A DNA stretch of 64,000 nucleotides, taken from contig NC_088309.1 of NCBI RefSeq assembly GCF_910592395.1, positions 19,842,599-19,906,598 of the forward strand. Direction: 5' to 3'. How positions within the stretch are numbered: position 1 is the stretch's first letter; every line of letters starts with the position of its first letter. A program made the position numbers and the translations under genes. Source of the DNA: Lineus longissimus. Lineage: Eukaryota; Nemertea; Pilidiophora; Heteronemertea; Lineidae. Shown piece by piece: positions 34,901 to 46,200 of this stretch. The notes under the pieces are model-generated. The model ran no database searches, had not been told where the DNA came from, and worked only from the letters and a program-made list of their open reading frames with translations.

Positions 34901-37699
34901 GGTGAAGTAGGTGAAGGTGGATCGATGAAGGTTGGAGATTCAGTTGATGAGAATGGTAACCCCATAGACACCCAACAGTTGAGGAAAAAGGACTTTCCAA
35001 ATACCTTATCGCGCAATTTCAGTAGTAGAGACAATAGTGATTATCGCAATTCAACGTTCGCTTGTCAGACGGAGGACTTATCCAAATTTTCCAATGGACC
35101 GTGGTCATCTTCTGCGAATGATGATCGTGCTGAAGCTGCGCGGAAACGAAAAGCGAAAAAGTCACGACAGGAGAGTCCACGCAAGGCAGAGGATATTCCT
35201 GATTATCGCGGAAAGGATAAGCTTGAGGATATTCTTGAATTTATTGAAAACTCTGGGCAGGGTAAGAAAAAGAAGAAGGCTGTAGGCCCCGCTCCTCCCG
35301 TCAAGCCACTGAAGGACAATAAGAAGTCTAAGTTTTCTAGTCCCCCACTTGGTAGCCTTGATATTGCCAGTGATAAGGATGATGATAACGAAGTGGAGAG
35401 AATGGTCCGGGATCGTGTTAGAAATGAACCACGGAGACTGAGTGATCTAACGCAGAAGATGCCGCTTTCAAATCACTCCATACGTGATGCTCGGAAATTG
35501 GATAAATATGATTTATGTTTGCCTCCTGATATTGAGACTCTGATACCAAAAGAGGCTGAATTTCAGTTAGTTACAAAAAGCAAGAAAAAGAAACGTCCAA
35601 CTAATAGTGTTTACCCATTCAAGGATGAACATTTTGAAGTACCGCGTGAACCACGCGTATATAAACCAATGCGTTCCGTAACCCCCCCTCCAACTAAGAC
35701 CCCCACTGACTGCCTGGCAACTCCTCCCAGTGCTGAGAAACCAGCTGAGAGGGCATTTAGTCCATCTGCTTTCCCTGTTCTATCCAGCGAGTTTGAATCA
35801 GATTTTCCAACCATCAGAGTGCGTCGCAACTCTACAGGAAATGCTCCATTTGAGGGTGTCACGAAAGCGGATGATGATGTGGCATGGGTTGAAGCATCTC
35901 CACCACCTGCAGGTGATACCGATGTGGAAAGTAACAGCCCAGTTTCGCCTCGTGGAATTGTAAAGATTTCTTATGCTAAAATTGCAGCATCCCCTAAACC
36001 GAAAAATGGGGTGCCTGGTGCGATCAGCTCCACCAGTGTTGTGTCAGAGCGGAGACACTCATTCGGCTCAATGGACGATGCTAACCAGAGTATTAAGGAG
36101 GCTGTATCCTCTTTGGGTAACAAAAATGATCATAAAAGTCAAAGTCAGGAGCTTCTAAGTAATACAGGGATTCAGGATGACAATGATCGAGTGACTGCTA
36201 GGAGAAATTTAGACAGTGCCTTCCAGATTAACTCAACCGCTACTAGTGCCATTCAGTCGGCTCCGCCAAGCAAAATGGCAGAACCGGGCGCAGGAAAAAA
36301 CACACCAAGGGTGACCCTGCCTGAAACATCTCAATCTTCCAATGTTAAACCTGAGAAAGCTTCTTTAGTTGCCTCTAATCCTGTGTCTGATCAACCAATC
36401 CATACTGGCCCACGGGTACCAAAAAGACCGAAAGCAAAATGTGTGATATTTTTAGATAAGAAAATAAACGATATGCCCAAGAATCTTGGGATAACATTTG
36501 GTTTTGACGAAAATGAAGCCCACTCTCAGGGTGTGAGTGATAACATTACCATGGACCCTAATGCACCAACCAGTAAAAACACATGCATTGAGGGTATTTC
36601 TTTCAAGTCTGAACCACTTGAACAGACTGATGGTCACAAACTGATAATTCCCATGAACGGTCTCACTTTACCTGCTCAGGCACTTCACATGGATCAAAAC
36701 CAGCAGATTATACAACTAGCCAGTGAATCTAATCAAAACCGACATGCTCCTGTCTGTTCTGGCACGATCTCGGACAACGGTGTCAAGTGCATTTCTGTCA
36801 CGGAAGAGAAAATTTGGGAGGACTTGGCGCACCATGAATCAAGGCTTGGCAGCGCCGCTTTTCAATATAATAATGAGGATTGTGTGAGGTACTTAGTCAG
36901 AGGTAAGTGTATGCCGATTCAAGCGGGGGTCTACTTCGGCCTCAGCGTGATTATTTGAATCCAGAGACTTGAAATATCTATTGTTAATGTTAAGCATCAA
37001 AACCGCATCACCTCAAAGTTTGGAGTTATATGTTTTTGTTTGGCACGTGATTGCTTCTCATTGGTAAAGCTCGTGTAACATGAATGAATTCTGTCATCTT
37101 TTGATGCCAGGAGACCTGGATATGACGTCCTAAATTTAGGGGTGTAAACAAGAGCGAACTTGGTCAACCTCTATCACCAGACCTGTCTACAGGTCATAAT
37201 ACGGCTGTCAAATGCCGAGATTTAGGTCTGATTTTATCTATCAAATGTGTTTCTCTTGCAGAATGGGAGAAAGTTATGGATGCAAGAAACAAAGGTAAGT
37301 GTACAATGTAGGAAATGTGGTAAACTGGATATTTCTGAAATTTTCAGAGTCGGCGCTTGGTGTATGCCATTCCCAGGAAAACTTGCTGCCTGTCTACCTG
37401 ACATGCCTCTTACAACACTCAGTCTGAGTTGGTTCTACCTCCTCGGGGGCCTGAACAGCAATGAGAATTAAAACTTGGTCCAAAAGGCCACTAGAGACGG
37501 GGAGATACCAAGTTTGTGCCATATGTCCATGGTATATAAAAAACTCAACTTATAAGAGCCCACTGATGTTCCTTCCTGTATCACTGTGTTTTGCACTTGG
37601 AACTTTAACTGTTACCTTCAATTCACAAAAAACTTGAATTGAAAATTCAGACTTATGTTTTGTCTTGCAGGTATTGCCATTGAGTATCACTCCAACTAA
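25953..37699 (+). CDS. Unrecognised large disordered protein, 1115 residues
   Basis: Five exons: 25953-26090, 32658-33804, 34902-36902, 37262-37294 and 37671-37699, joined in phase with GT-AG introns into 3348 bases ending TAA. Exon 1 gives a compact start (YSVLLGSALRNNDVDEFFEI). Exon 2 begins with a charged helix (IEHIKEEARKISELAESDYK) and continues as acidic, Ser/Asp-rich disordered sequence with a lysine run at its end. Exon 3 is basic and acidic low complexity with lysine clusters, proline-rich parts and KCVIF at residues 941-945, which fits the RVxF docking motif for protein phosphatase 1. The C-terminus looks like a folded module: IWEDLAHHESRL, then YLVREWEKVMDARNKG, ending IEYHSN. No family is recognised; the WEDLA part has a weak resemblance to the PPP1R15 C-terminal motif, which is not a claim of orthology. 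The function is unknown. Confidence 0.82.
26091..28530 (+). other. Intron 1 of the 1115-residue gene, left part
   Basis: No exon with convincing phase or composition was found. Small frames (27172-27372, 27518-27889) have no coding character. Confidence 0.45.
28932..29823. mobile_element. Inner MITE-like element, Harbinger-type ends
   Basis: The left end TGGTGTGTTCACACTGG and the complement of the right end, TGCCGTGGTCACACTGG, are inverted repeats. Flanks CTA and TTA could be a degenerate three-base TWA target duplication, as in PIF/Harbinger elements. AATTCG- and CGGTTT-rich ends frame an unrelated centre with an (ATT)n run at 29102-29126 and a GC-rich patch at 29220-29460, probably a further insertion. 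Confidence 0.6.
29102..29127. repeat. (ATT)n microsatellite
   Basis: About eight ATT units, followed by TTATTAACCTCCC. Such a run next to an abrupt change in composition can be the tail of a retroposed copy. Confidence 0.8.
30385..30545 (+). repeat. SINE-like fragment
   Basis: The order of a tRNA-like part (GTTATGCGTTTGACTCTCAG), then GTCCTTGGGCAAGACACCC and CATTGCTTCTCTTGACCC is typical of conserved SINE bodies in marine invertebrates and fish. No poly(A) tail or target duplication was identified. Confidence 0.45.
30798..30828. repeat. Near-perfect 31-base palindrome
   Basis: CATTGTGTCTTTAGA and TCTAAAGACACAATG are perfect inverted arms of 15 bases around a single G. It lies in intron 1 of the 1115-residue gene. 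No function is known. Confidence 0.85.
30829..32657 (+). other. Intron 1 of the 1115-residue gene, right part
   Basis: Contains a short direct duplication (CTTGTCACAGATTC at about 31757 and 31777) and otherwise nothing recognised. It ends in the acceptor TATATTTTCAG at 32657. Confidence 0.4.
33805..34901 (+). other. Intron 2 of the 1115-residue gene
   Basis: Starts GTATGT and ends TTTCTAG. The open frame across 34399-34750 in two registers has no coding character and is not proposed as an exon. Confidence 0.6.
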
Positions 37700-38438
37700 G
37701 GTCACTTTGAATTCTTACATCAATCTAGAGAAGAATGATCAGTGGGTGATAGTGACCAGCATTTATGAGTATGGCGTTTTGTCGATTACTTATGGAGGTA
37801 ATTCGGGAGTATCACAACGGTGTTACGATGTTGTGTGGAGAAACGTATAAGTCAAAGTGATAAGTTATTCGAGGTTGTTGCCCTCAGTCACTGCAACGCT
37901 AGATAAAGACTTCAACAAATTGACTACAAAGACCTCAATCAATTCGATATATATAATATAGATGTTTGATATCATCAAGACGACATAGTGTATTGGGAGT
38001 ACTGTTTACCAAGCTATGGGAGTGGAGTATTCTTATATATCATGTGTTCTTGATGATATGAGTATTTTTATTATGACCGGTGGCATGGCAGACTACTGTG
38101 TTCTAGTGTTGGGGAGAAAAGGCACAGATTCTATTATGTAGTTGCAGGTACGCTGTATGTTATTTGCTAGTGGCGTCGCCAAGGAGAAGTACTGCTACGG
38201 CCATTTTTCCATGACTTGTGATATCTTGTGGGCATCGCGCCCCATTGTACGTTGTTGTACAGCTTGTGATTGGCTGACAGACTTGGTAGATCGCCAGTTT
38301 TTTACTCTAACTACAAAAGGACTGATACGGTGATCCAGTTAGACATTTTTGGTGCGGGGTCCAGGCTGGCTATTAACAGAGCAGGTATCTTAGATTTATT
38401 TATGAGTAATGTGGCTGAGCATTAAGCTGTTAAGTAGT

Positions 38439-38444
38439 AATAAA
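38439..38444 (+). terminator. Candidate poly(A) signal for the 1115-residue gene
   Basis: AATAAA lies 740 bases after the stop at 37699. It is the first good hexamer noticed in the AT-rich 3' flank; use is not proven. Confidence 0.35.
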
Positions 38445-39480
38445 AATTTTAGCAACCTAGTTGCAAGGCAATGCCATAATTTATAGAGTCGGGTGGCAGC
38501 TGGAAAATGCCAGGCCATGTGGACTCCTGACTAATGTATTTAGTTTTATTGACCAAACGATAAGTCAGCTTTCAGAATGGAAGTATTTGCTCTTATATTT
38601 CATATGTTGCACTGATATTTTGCAAAGTTTCTTTGTCTCGTAGGCTTGTAATTTCCTTGTTCTTGCTCAGTATTCAAGTTCATTGCACAAATTATATAGA
38701 TGATTTAATTCTTGGCCTTTATGAAATAGAAACTATTCTCGCTATGAAAAAAAAAAACTCTTGAAAAATGTGACCTAAAGTTAAGAAATCTACTCTTGTT
38801 TGGCTCGAGATGTAAAAGTTAACTATTGGAAAAAGGCTTGTTCTGTTGGAAAAAACAGTAGAACTTTGAACTACTGCTACAGCTCTCATTTTCCAATGGT
38901 TGATATTTCTTATGAATTTACTCTTTAAAAGTGTCTATCAAAAGTTTCATCTGAGATATCGTCCGGGTACAAACTTTTGCCCAAAGTATTTCTAAAGGTC
39001 CCATTTTGCGTTGGAGAACAGAATTTCGACAGCTAATTTGTATGTGTCGACATGGTGAGTCCGACTGAAAACTCTTTTCAGTGAATTGAAAGTGGCATTG
39101 GCAGCCGACAGTTCGGTGCCCTAAAACATAGATCTGCATTGTCGAACAGGGGGTCCAATCACCCGTGGCAATCTTCTCTTTGAAACGATGTAAACTACAC
39201 TATCTCCATCTAAGGGGCTGTTCTTGAACCAAAGCAATTTCCCTGCTTCTGCGCCCAGTTTGTTTTCGTGACTTCAGGAGAGGTTAGAGTGGGGCAGGGG
39301 AGGGAGACTTTTGATGAAAGTTGAACCCTTTTTTCATAGAAACTCAAATGTATATTTTATGATGCAGAGGAGAGATAAAGTCTTTGTTTCAATATTTAGT
39401 TGTATTATTGGGGAATCTAATGCAGAACTCTTCAGGCAATTATCTCGGAGAATTTTTTCAGAGAGTGGTAAAATGCAGCC

Positions 39481-39502
39481 GGGGGGGGGGGGGGGGGGGG
39501 GG
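39481..39502 (+). repeat. Run of 22 G followed by a donor-like GTAAGT
   Basis: The homopolymer ends directly in GGTAAGTTGG, a consensus-like splice donor. It can form G-quadruplexes on the plus strand. Whether it sits in a transcript is unknown. Confidence 0.9.
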
Positions 39503-42335
39503 TAAGTTGGTCGTTTGCAGCAATGCATGCAGCAATGCATGTATTGAAAGCATTTTGACTGAGTTAGCTTGTGGGAGTTGTTCTCCAGTTAGTTTTATGA
39601 TGACTGTACAAAAATGCAGTATTTGTTTGAAAATGATGTTCGTAACACTCTATTCGTAATATTCTTGGATGAAACTGGACGATTCATAATCTTTTTCTTT
39701 AAAATGAACATTTTTGGACTGAAGAGTACTTTTACCATGTTAACTGCCTGTGTGAAGACGATATTTTCAAGGTTTGCAGTATTGAACGAGGACTAAAATT
39801 GTTGACTTGCTCAAACTTTGTGCATAATTTAATTGAAAAGTGCTGCATTTGTTTTGCTTTCCTAAAACTATCTGGCATTTCAGTCTTCAAGCATGAGGAA
39901 AGCTGTCTTATCTGGTATCATCAAAAATATATAAGGTGAACTGATATATTTTGTTATCATTCATGCAGGTTTCTTTTTTATCAGTGTGTTTTAACTGTTT
40001 TAGTTGTTTGAAGGTAACCATGGTAACCTATCATAAAGCTTATGATAAGAGCAGTGTGCTGTATTTTGTTTTGTTAAAATTTCTAGAACTGATTTATTGA
40101 AATTATTGTGACACATTTTGTACATTAGCAATAGAAATTTCTTATATTTGACTTAGTCGGATGAGTAGTGTACATGGTGTATAAAAATACAGATGTAAAG
40201 GATTGATATCGAATGCAAAGCTCAGGTCTTTCAGTAACATAGAGTTAACTGCGTTTAAAACTAAAATGAAAGCCCCCCGTGCTCAAATTGGATGAACGCC
40301 TCCTGTGCCAAAATAGGGAACCTAGAAATTGTTCTTTAAAAATGCAAATGACTTCATCTGAAGCATTTTTTGCACCCACAAAACCCTCAAATATGCTCTG
40401 GAATACCATAAAATACCAGAATTATTTTCGTAGTGAATAAAAATAAATGTTTTTTGGTGTGAAAGGGCAGTTTTGTGACCATTGACGCAAAAACAATACG
40501 CCCATATTAATAGCCTAAGTCAGAGCGCCCATTTTAGTAAAAGAAATAATCTGTAACCATGTTAATGTAATTGAAAGGCCTGAAGCTGGTCATATTTATT
40601 TGGTCATTGTCATCTACAGATGGTGTATTATGTCATTGTTTTGCTGTTATGTAATATGTATTCCTTTCCTCCTATACCAGATTTACTTTTATTTTTCTTG
40701 CAAGAGATTTGGGCTATACAATTATTTGCATAATTTTCATACCGTACTACAACACCGCTGCACAGCGACTTGGGCTTTGCCTGTAGGATGGGTCCTTGAA
40801 GTCCCTTCTGGCAGCTTTGGATTTTAACTTTGCCGTTTTACAGTTTTCCGTTTTGAGCGAAGCGATTCTCAGTGCCTGCCTAGGTCCATAGACAGGAAGA
40901 CCGGTTAACTATCGTGTGAGGCCGTTTGTGTCTCAACCAGGTGTTTTCACTCATTGGCTTTTATAAGTGCTTTCCAACAAAGTGTCGAGATGTTATCTGG
41001 GAAGGAAGATCTACTGCTTTGTTGCGCTTCGTTAATGCCATGTTTGCGATCTCGACAGCTCACACTCATTACAATACGTGTCCAAAAATAATTTGGTGCT
41101 TGATGGTAACATGCTAGATGTGTATCAATTTAAAGTGATTTTGTCCAAGCAGTTTTACAAGGTTGGTTCAAAAGCCTAGTCCATTTCCTGATAACAATCC
41201 TGAAAAGGTTGCTGGAGAGAACTGGCAGCGATATTTTGATGTGGTCCATTCATGACCGGTCAGGTCAGCAAATAGCTTGTGAATTGGACTAGGATGCAAC
41301 ATTCTATTTAGTGTTTCACCATGTGGTGGGGACATTCTGAAGTCTTGATATCAACCGCATTGCTGAATTCAAATTGTCTGTCCTGAATGTGAATGAACCT
41401 TATAGTCAAAGATAGCCTCGTTTTGAACCAGCTATGAAAAATGGGTGCCAATGGATCAATAATTGTACAGCTGGTTTGATAACATGGAGAATAACATTGA
41501 TTGATGAGTAAATTATAGAAGGGATGAGTATTTTTATACACACAGTGCACCTAGCTGTTAGCGAAAGCTTGTGTAGTCAATTCATGTCTTTTCAATGCAC
41601 TGCCGATATACAGCAGATGACTTTATCTACATTGTCCTAATCGTCAATGGCTGTGGCATCTTGGTGTCTTCACACTTTCAGCCCCATCTACCAAATCCTG
41701 GCCCACGAACCCTCTTTTAGCTGCTGATGTTAGCAATATAGCTTAAGCACCACCATCCCCATGTGAAGGGAGTCGAAACAAGTAATGCATACTGTAAAAT
41801 GATCGTTTGAGGTGATCTGGTCTTCATTGATTTTTCTAGGGTTCCAGGTGTTGGATGAATATGTATGAGACTTGCCAAGTTAACTTAATAACACCACGGT
41901 TAAGTGACAGACAGACACATCCACACCCTGTTTGTTTCTCATCTAACGCAATTGGCATTGGCTGTAAATCAGTGGTACGTGTAGGAAAATTGACATGAAT
42001 AGTTCATGGTAAGATGTATTGTATAGTTATTGTATAATTGTATAAACTGTTCGCTGTCATGGTAGCCATGTATGAAGTTATGCAGGTGAGTGGGCATGAT
42101 GACCCAATGATTATAAGGTGAAAGTTCAACCCCAGTTGAAATACTGTTGTGATGTCTGTTTTGTAATGTGGGTTACCCCTTGCTACTTCAAGTCTTAACG
42201 TTTGATAAAAAATACGAAGTGTTAATTGATGTCTTTTGCAAAACGATAAGAATTTCCATGTCGTGGAAATGTAAAGTCTGGAAATTCCACAAGCTTCCCA
42301 TTTACTGTAGATGATGATAAGAACTACCATCAAAG

Positions 42336-43212
42336 GAACTGACTTCTGTCACAAGTGCTGGCAACAGAAGAAGTGACTTCTGTCATGAATGCTGGGCAAC
42401 AATGAAGTGGCTTCTGTGACAAGTGCTGGCAACAGAAGAAGTGACTTCTGTCATGAATGCTGGGCAACAATGAAGTGGCTTCTGTGACAAGTGTTGGCAA
42501 CAGAAGAAGTGACTTCTGTGACTAGTGCTGGCAACAGAAGAAGTGACTTCTGTCATGAATGCTGGGCAACAATGAAGTGGCTTCTGTGACAAGTGTTGGC
42601 ATCAGAAGAAGTGGCTTCTGTGACAAGTGCTGGCAACAGAAGAAGTGACTTCTGTCATGAATGCTGGGCAACAATGAAGTGGCTTCTGTGACAAGTGCTG
42701 GCAACAGAAGAAGTGACTTCTGTCACAGATGCTGGCAACAATGAAGTGGCTTCTGTCACATATGCAGACAACAATGAGGTGACTTCTGTGACAAGTGCTG
42801 GCAACGATGAAGTGGCTTCTGTCACATATGAAGACAACAATGAGGTGACTTCTGTCACAAGTTTTGCCAACAATGAAGTGGCTTCTGTCAAGAGTGCTTG
42901 CAACAATAAAGTGGCTTCTGTCACAAGTGCTGGCAACAATAAAGTGGCTTCTGTCACAAGTGCTGGCAACAATAAAGTGGCTTCTGTCACAAGTGCTGGC
43001 AACAATGAAGTGGCTTCTGTCACAAGTGCTGGCAACAATAAAGTGGCTTCTGTCACAAGTGCTGGCAACAATGAAGTGGCTTCTGTCACATATGAAGACA
43101 ACAATGAAGTAACTTGCCAACAATGAAGTGGCTTCTGTCACAAGTGCTGGCAACAATAAAGTGGCTTCTGTCACAAGTGCTGGCAACAATGATGCAACTT
43201 CTGTCAATGATG
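42336..43212. repeat. 33-bp minisatellite, about 26 units
   Basis: The unit is of the type GTGGCTTCTGTCACAAGTG followed by CTGGCAACAATAAA. The right half has uniform 33-bp units; the left half alternates units with AGAAGAAGTGA and units with GGGCAACAATGAA, one of which is 34 bp. Since 33 is a multiple of three, frames stay open for long stretches: plus 42695-43126 encodes repeats of NNEVASVTSAG, and minus frames are open for up to 211 codons. No start context, signal peptide or splice support makes any of them a likely gene. Confidence 0.92.
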
Positions 43213-43239
43213 TTGGTTTAATTGACCCCCTGTCCAACT

Positions 43240-46200
43240 ACTATCTGACTTGGCTGCCATGACAAATTGTTTTGATGTACAAAGTAGAATAATTCACCTA
43301 TTGTAAATAACCAATTAGTTGATGAAAATGATGAAATCTCTTTCTGAAGATAGGTTGTGTAATGTTTTGAGTTTCGGGTGTTTTGCAGGTCAGGAGGCAC
43401 CAGTGACAATGTCGATATGTTGTTTGTAATGGGTTGTCTCTCGCGGTATTTTGATCATTTTGTGGTTGCCTGTGGTTTTGTGTTCTTGTTCAATTTACCT
43501 CTTGGTCACCTTAATAGATAGGGTGTCCTTAATAGAGAGGTGTCTACGAAGGGAGATTTCACTTTAGCCTTATAAACAACTGATTGTTCAAAGTTCAGTG
43601 GTATAGTGTAACTAACTCTAAATTTCAGATATCGCTTTGATCTTGTTACAGAACCCACTCTTTTATTAGTTTTATACTTTGTTGCAAGGTGGCAGTGAAG
43701 TAGAGTGACGTGTTTTATACTAGAATTGGCTCTGATCCAACAAAGATCTAGCATTTTTATTGAATCATTGTTTTGTAAGCCACTTTCATACAACAGGGAA
43801 AAATTCAAGGGGTGGGGCATAGCGGGCATGTGTCCCCTTGATAGTTAACACCATCACAAGAATTTACCTTGAGATTTGATTGTTTGATGTCTGGAGGGGG
43901 CTCTTTCTCTGAAATCTCGATCAATCTGTATCAGGTCAAGGTTGCAAAAAAACAGGCCTTGTAGTCCACCCTGCATTATTCAACTATTGATGATGTCATG
44001 TGATCACACCAGCGATAGGTTCTCTAAATTCACCGACTCGGATCAAAATAAACTCATTTTTGTTCGCTGTGTCCTGTCTCTTATGAGAAACCAAAGTAAT
44101 GAATGGTCTGTTCGTAATGTTGTCTAAAATTATCACTAAGTCCTCCCATTAATGTACTTTTTCATGTAGTCAAGTGGCATGGTCACTTTCTCATGAAAGA
44201 TGTTCCCAATTGCGTGTATCGATCTTTAGCATCAATGATTTGTTATCTGGTTTTGTGATGTTCCTCTCTCCACTCAGGCCTTCCTTTCTTAGTCGTGTTC
44301 AGTGTTTAACGTCCAGACTGGTGCCAGATCATTGTGATATGTGACCCTGCTCCTGGCTCGCCCTGACCTGCAAACCTCCAATGTCTTTGTAAATATGGAA
44401 ACATCTTTTGATGGTACATGTAAATGTATAAACAGAGAGAGTTTCTGTTTATACAGGGGTTAGGTATAATGGGGTAAAGATTGCCCTCTGTTGTGTTCTA
44501 TTGACAGTTTTCCAGTGTGTCTTAGAGAACAATGGCAAGGGGTAGCTTCTTCCATTTACCTAACGATAAATAAAGCATTGTCAATTAATGGAGAATTTTT
44601 ATTTTGTAACAATATTTTGCAGTTATGACTGCAATGGCTGCATGGCGACCCATACATTTCGCACATGCTTGATTGGTAATATATGTTTAAGTTATTGTTT
44701 TGTGTTTTTGGTTCTGTATCGGGAAATAAAACTTCTGCAGCAGTTTCTCATTTTACCGTACTGCCACGGGCATTTTATTGAACCCTTTCACGTCCGAAGT
44801 GACAACAATTACCTGATACAGGAAGGGCCTTATAGTCCCAGCACGTACATGTATCAGCAGTGTAAGGGTCAGAACAAAAATGCTCAGGGTAGAATATACA
44901 AGGTTGTATATCCTCGTGTTGTTGTCGAAACATCCTGTGAACTCATCTGGAATGCTGTATGATCATCATAAATTTCTCAGCCCCATTTCATGTCGCCAAA
45001 TGAACACATTAGATTTACTGATAGTCAGTTGATCACTAGGGACAAATTCAATTTTGTAACTCCTGCATTCTCTCCTATAGAGGACACTCGTCATGAATTT
45101 GCTGAAAAGCATGTGTGGTGTGCTCTGTCAGATACTTAGGAATTTCATCAGATTTATTATTAACATTATGTTTCATGATAGATCTAGGGTTATATTTTGG
45201 CTTCAATAATATGTCATTCCAGATAGTTTTAAGGTAAAAGACTAATCAACAGCTCGAGGTAGTTGAGCTGTTGATTTGCTGTGAAGACCCATTTTGGGCA
45301 GTTATATTACAAGTACTGTGCCATTCTAACGTTAGTTGTAAAAAATTGTTGGAGGGACAGTAAATCAGTTTATTTTTGACAATAGTTATTAGCAGGCATT
45401 TCCAATAACGAATGCTGTATTTCATATGACGCAGAAAATTGTATCTCCTCCTTGATGCAGAAGTTGTATAGATAATGCTGTACGGCGCACTTGCAGATGG
45501 TTTTAAAACACAAAACGCAGTTTGAAGATGAACAAGACTTTTATTTGTGTTTATTTCTACATACTATGAAAACATTATGCCTACTCTGAATATCCCAATG
45601 TCAAATACTTCATATTCCCATCCTAGCTGTATTAAAACCGTGAATTTTCATGGCATGACCTTTTTAAGATTTAAAGCTGATTGACTCTTTTGAATGGAGC
45701 ATTGGGTCACTTATCTGGTTCAGACAATCTGAAAAATAACTTGCATATCACTCTTTTTTGTCTAGGGTAATAAGTGGGTTTTGTGGGGACTGATATGCTG
45801 ATTCCAGTATCGCTGTGCGCCTTTGCCACATAGACAGTGAATACATAGAAGATCTGCTCCAGAATGGAAGGACATTTTCAAAGAATGCAAGGATCAAAAA
45901 GGCCTGTTATTTCAGCCTTAAGGAACTGGCAAGATGTTTTCCTAGTATTTAGATGTGGCCCTTTGTTTGACCAGTTGTTATTATAACATGTGTGTCAAGG
46001 AACTTCGGTCCATAATACGGTATAATGTACCAAAAATGCCGTTTTGAAATTTAAGTTGAATATTTCTAAGAGATGTGATATTGTGTCACAAGTCGGTTGA
46101 TGCTTATTTGACAGTGCTACAGAATTTTGCTAAAACTGGGAGTAAGGGTCTTGGGGTTGGCATAGTTGCAGTGTGATACTTTTTTTTGGGAACATTCTGG

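Larger units (their letters stand above)
37700..42330. other. 3' flank and non-coding stretch
   Basis: AT-rich, with no exon recognised. A run of 22 G at 39481-39502 is the main feature. Frames at 39311-39796 and 40600-40827 are not coding-like. Confidence 0.45.

Noticed and set aside
33805-34901. Plus frames at 34399-34750 as an extra exon of the 1115-residue gene
   Set aside because: Exon 2 to exon 3 joins in phase without it, and the frames carry no coding character.
42695-43126. Repeat-protein gene of NNEVASVTSAG units
   Set aside because: The open frame follows from a stop-free 33-bp unit, other frames are open as well, and no gene signals surround it.
42336-43212. CRISPR array
   Set aside because: Units are contiguous tandem repeats without unique spacers, and the genome is eukaryotic.
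44588-44962. 124-codon plus-strand frame with hydrophobic start
   Set aside because: Composition follows the local AT-rich sequence; no signal-peptide cleavage site or family similarity.
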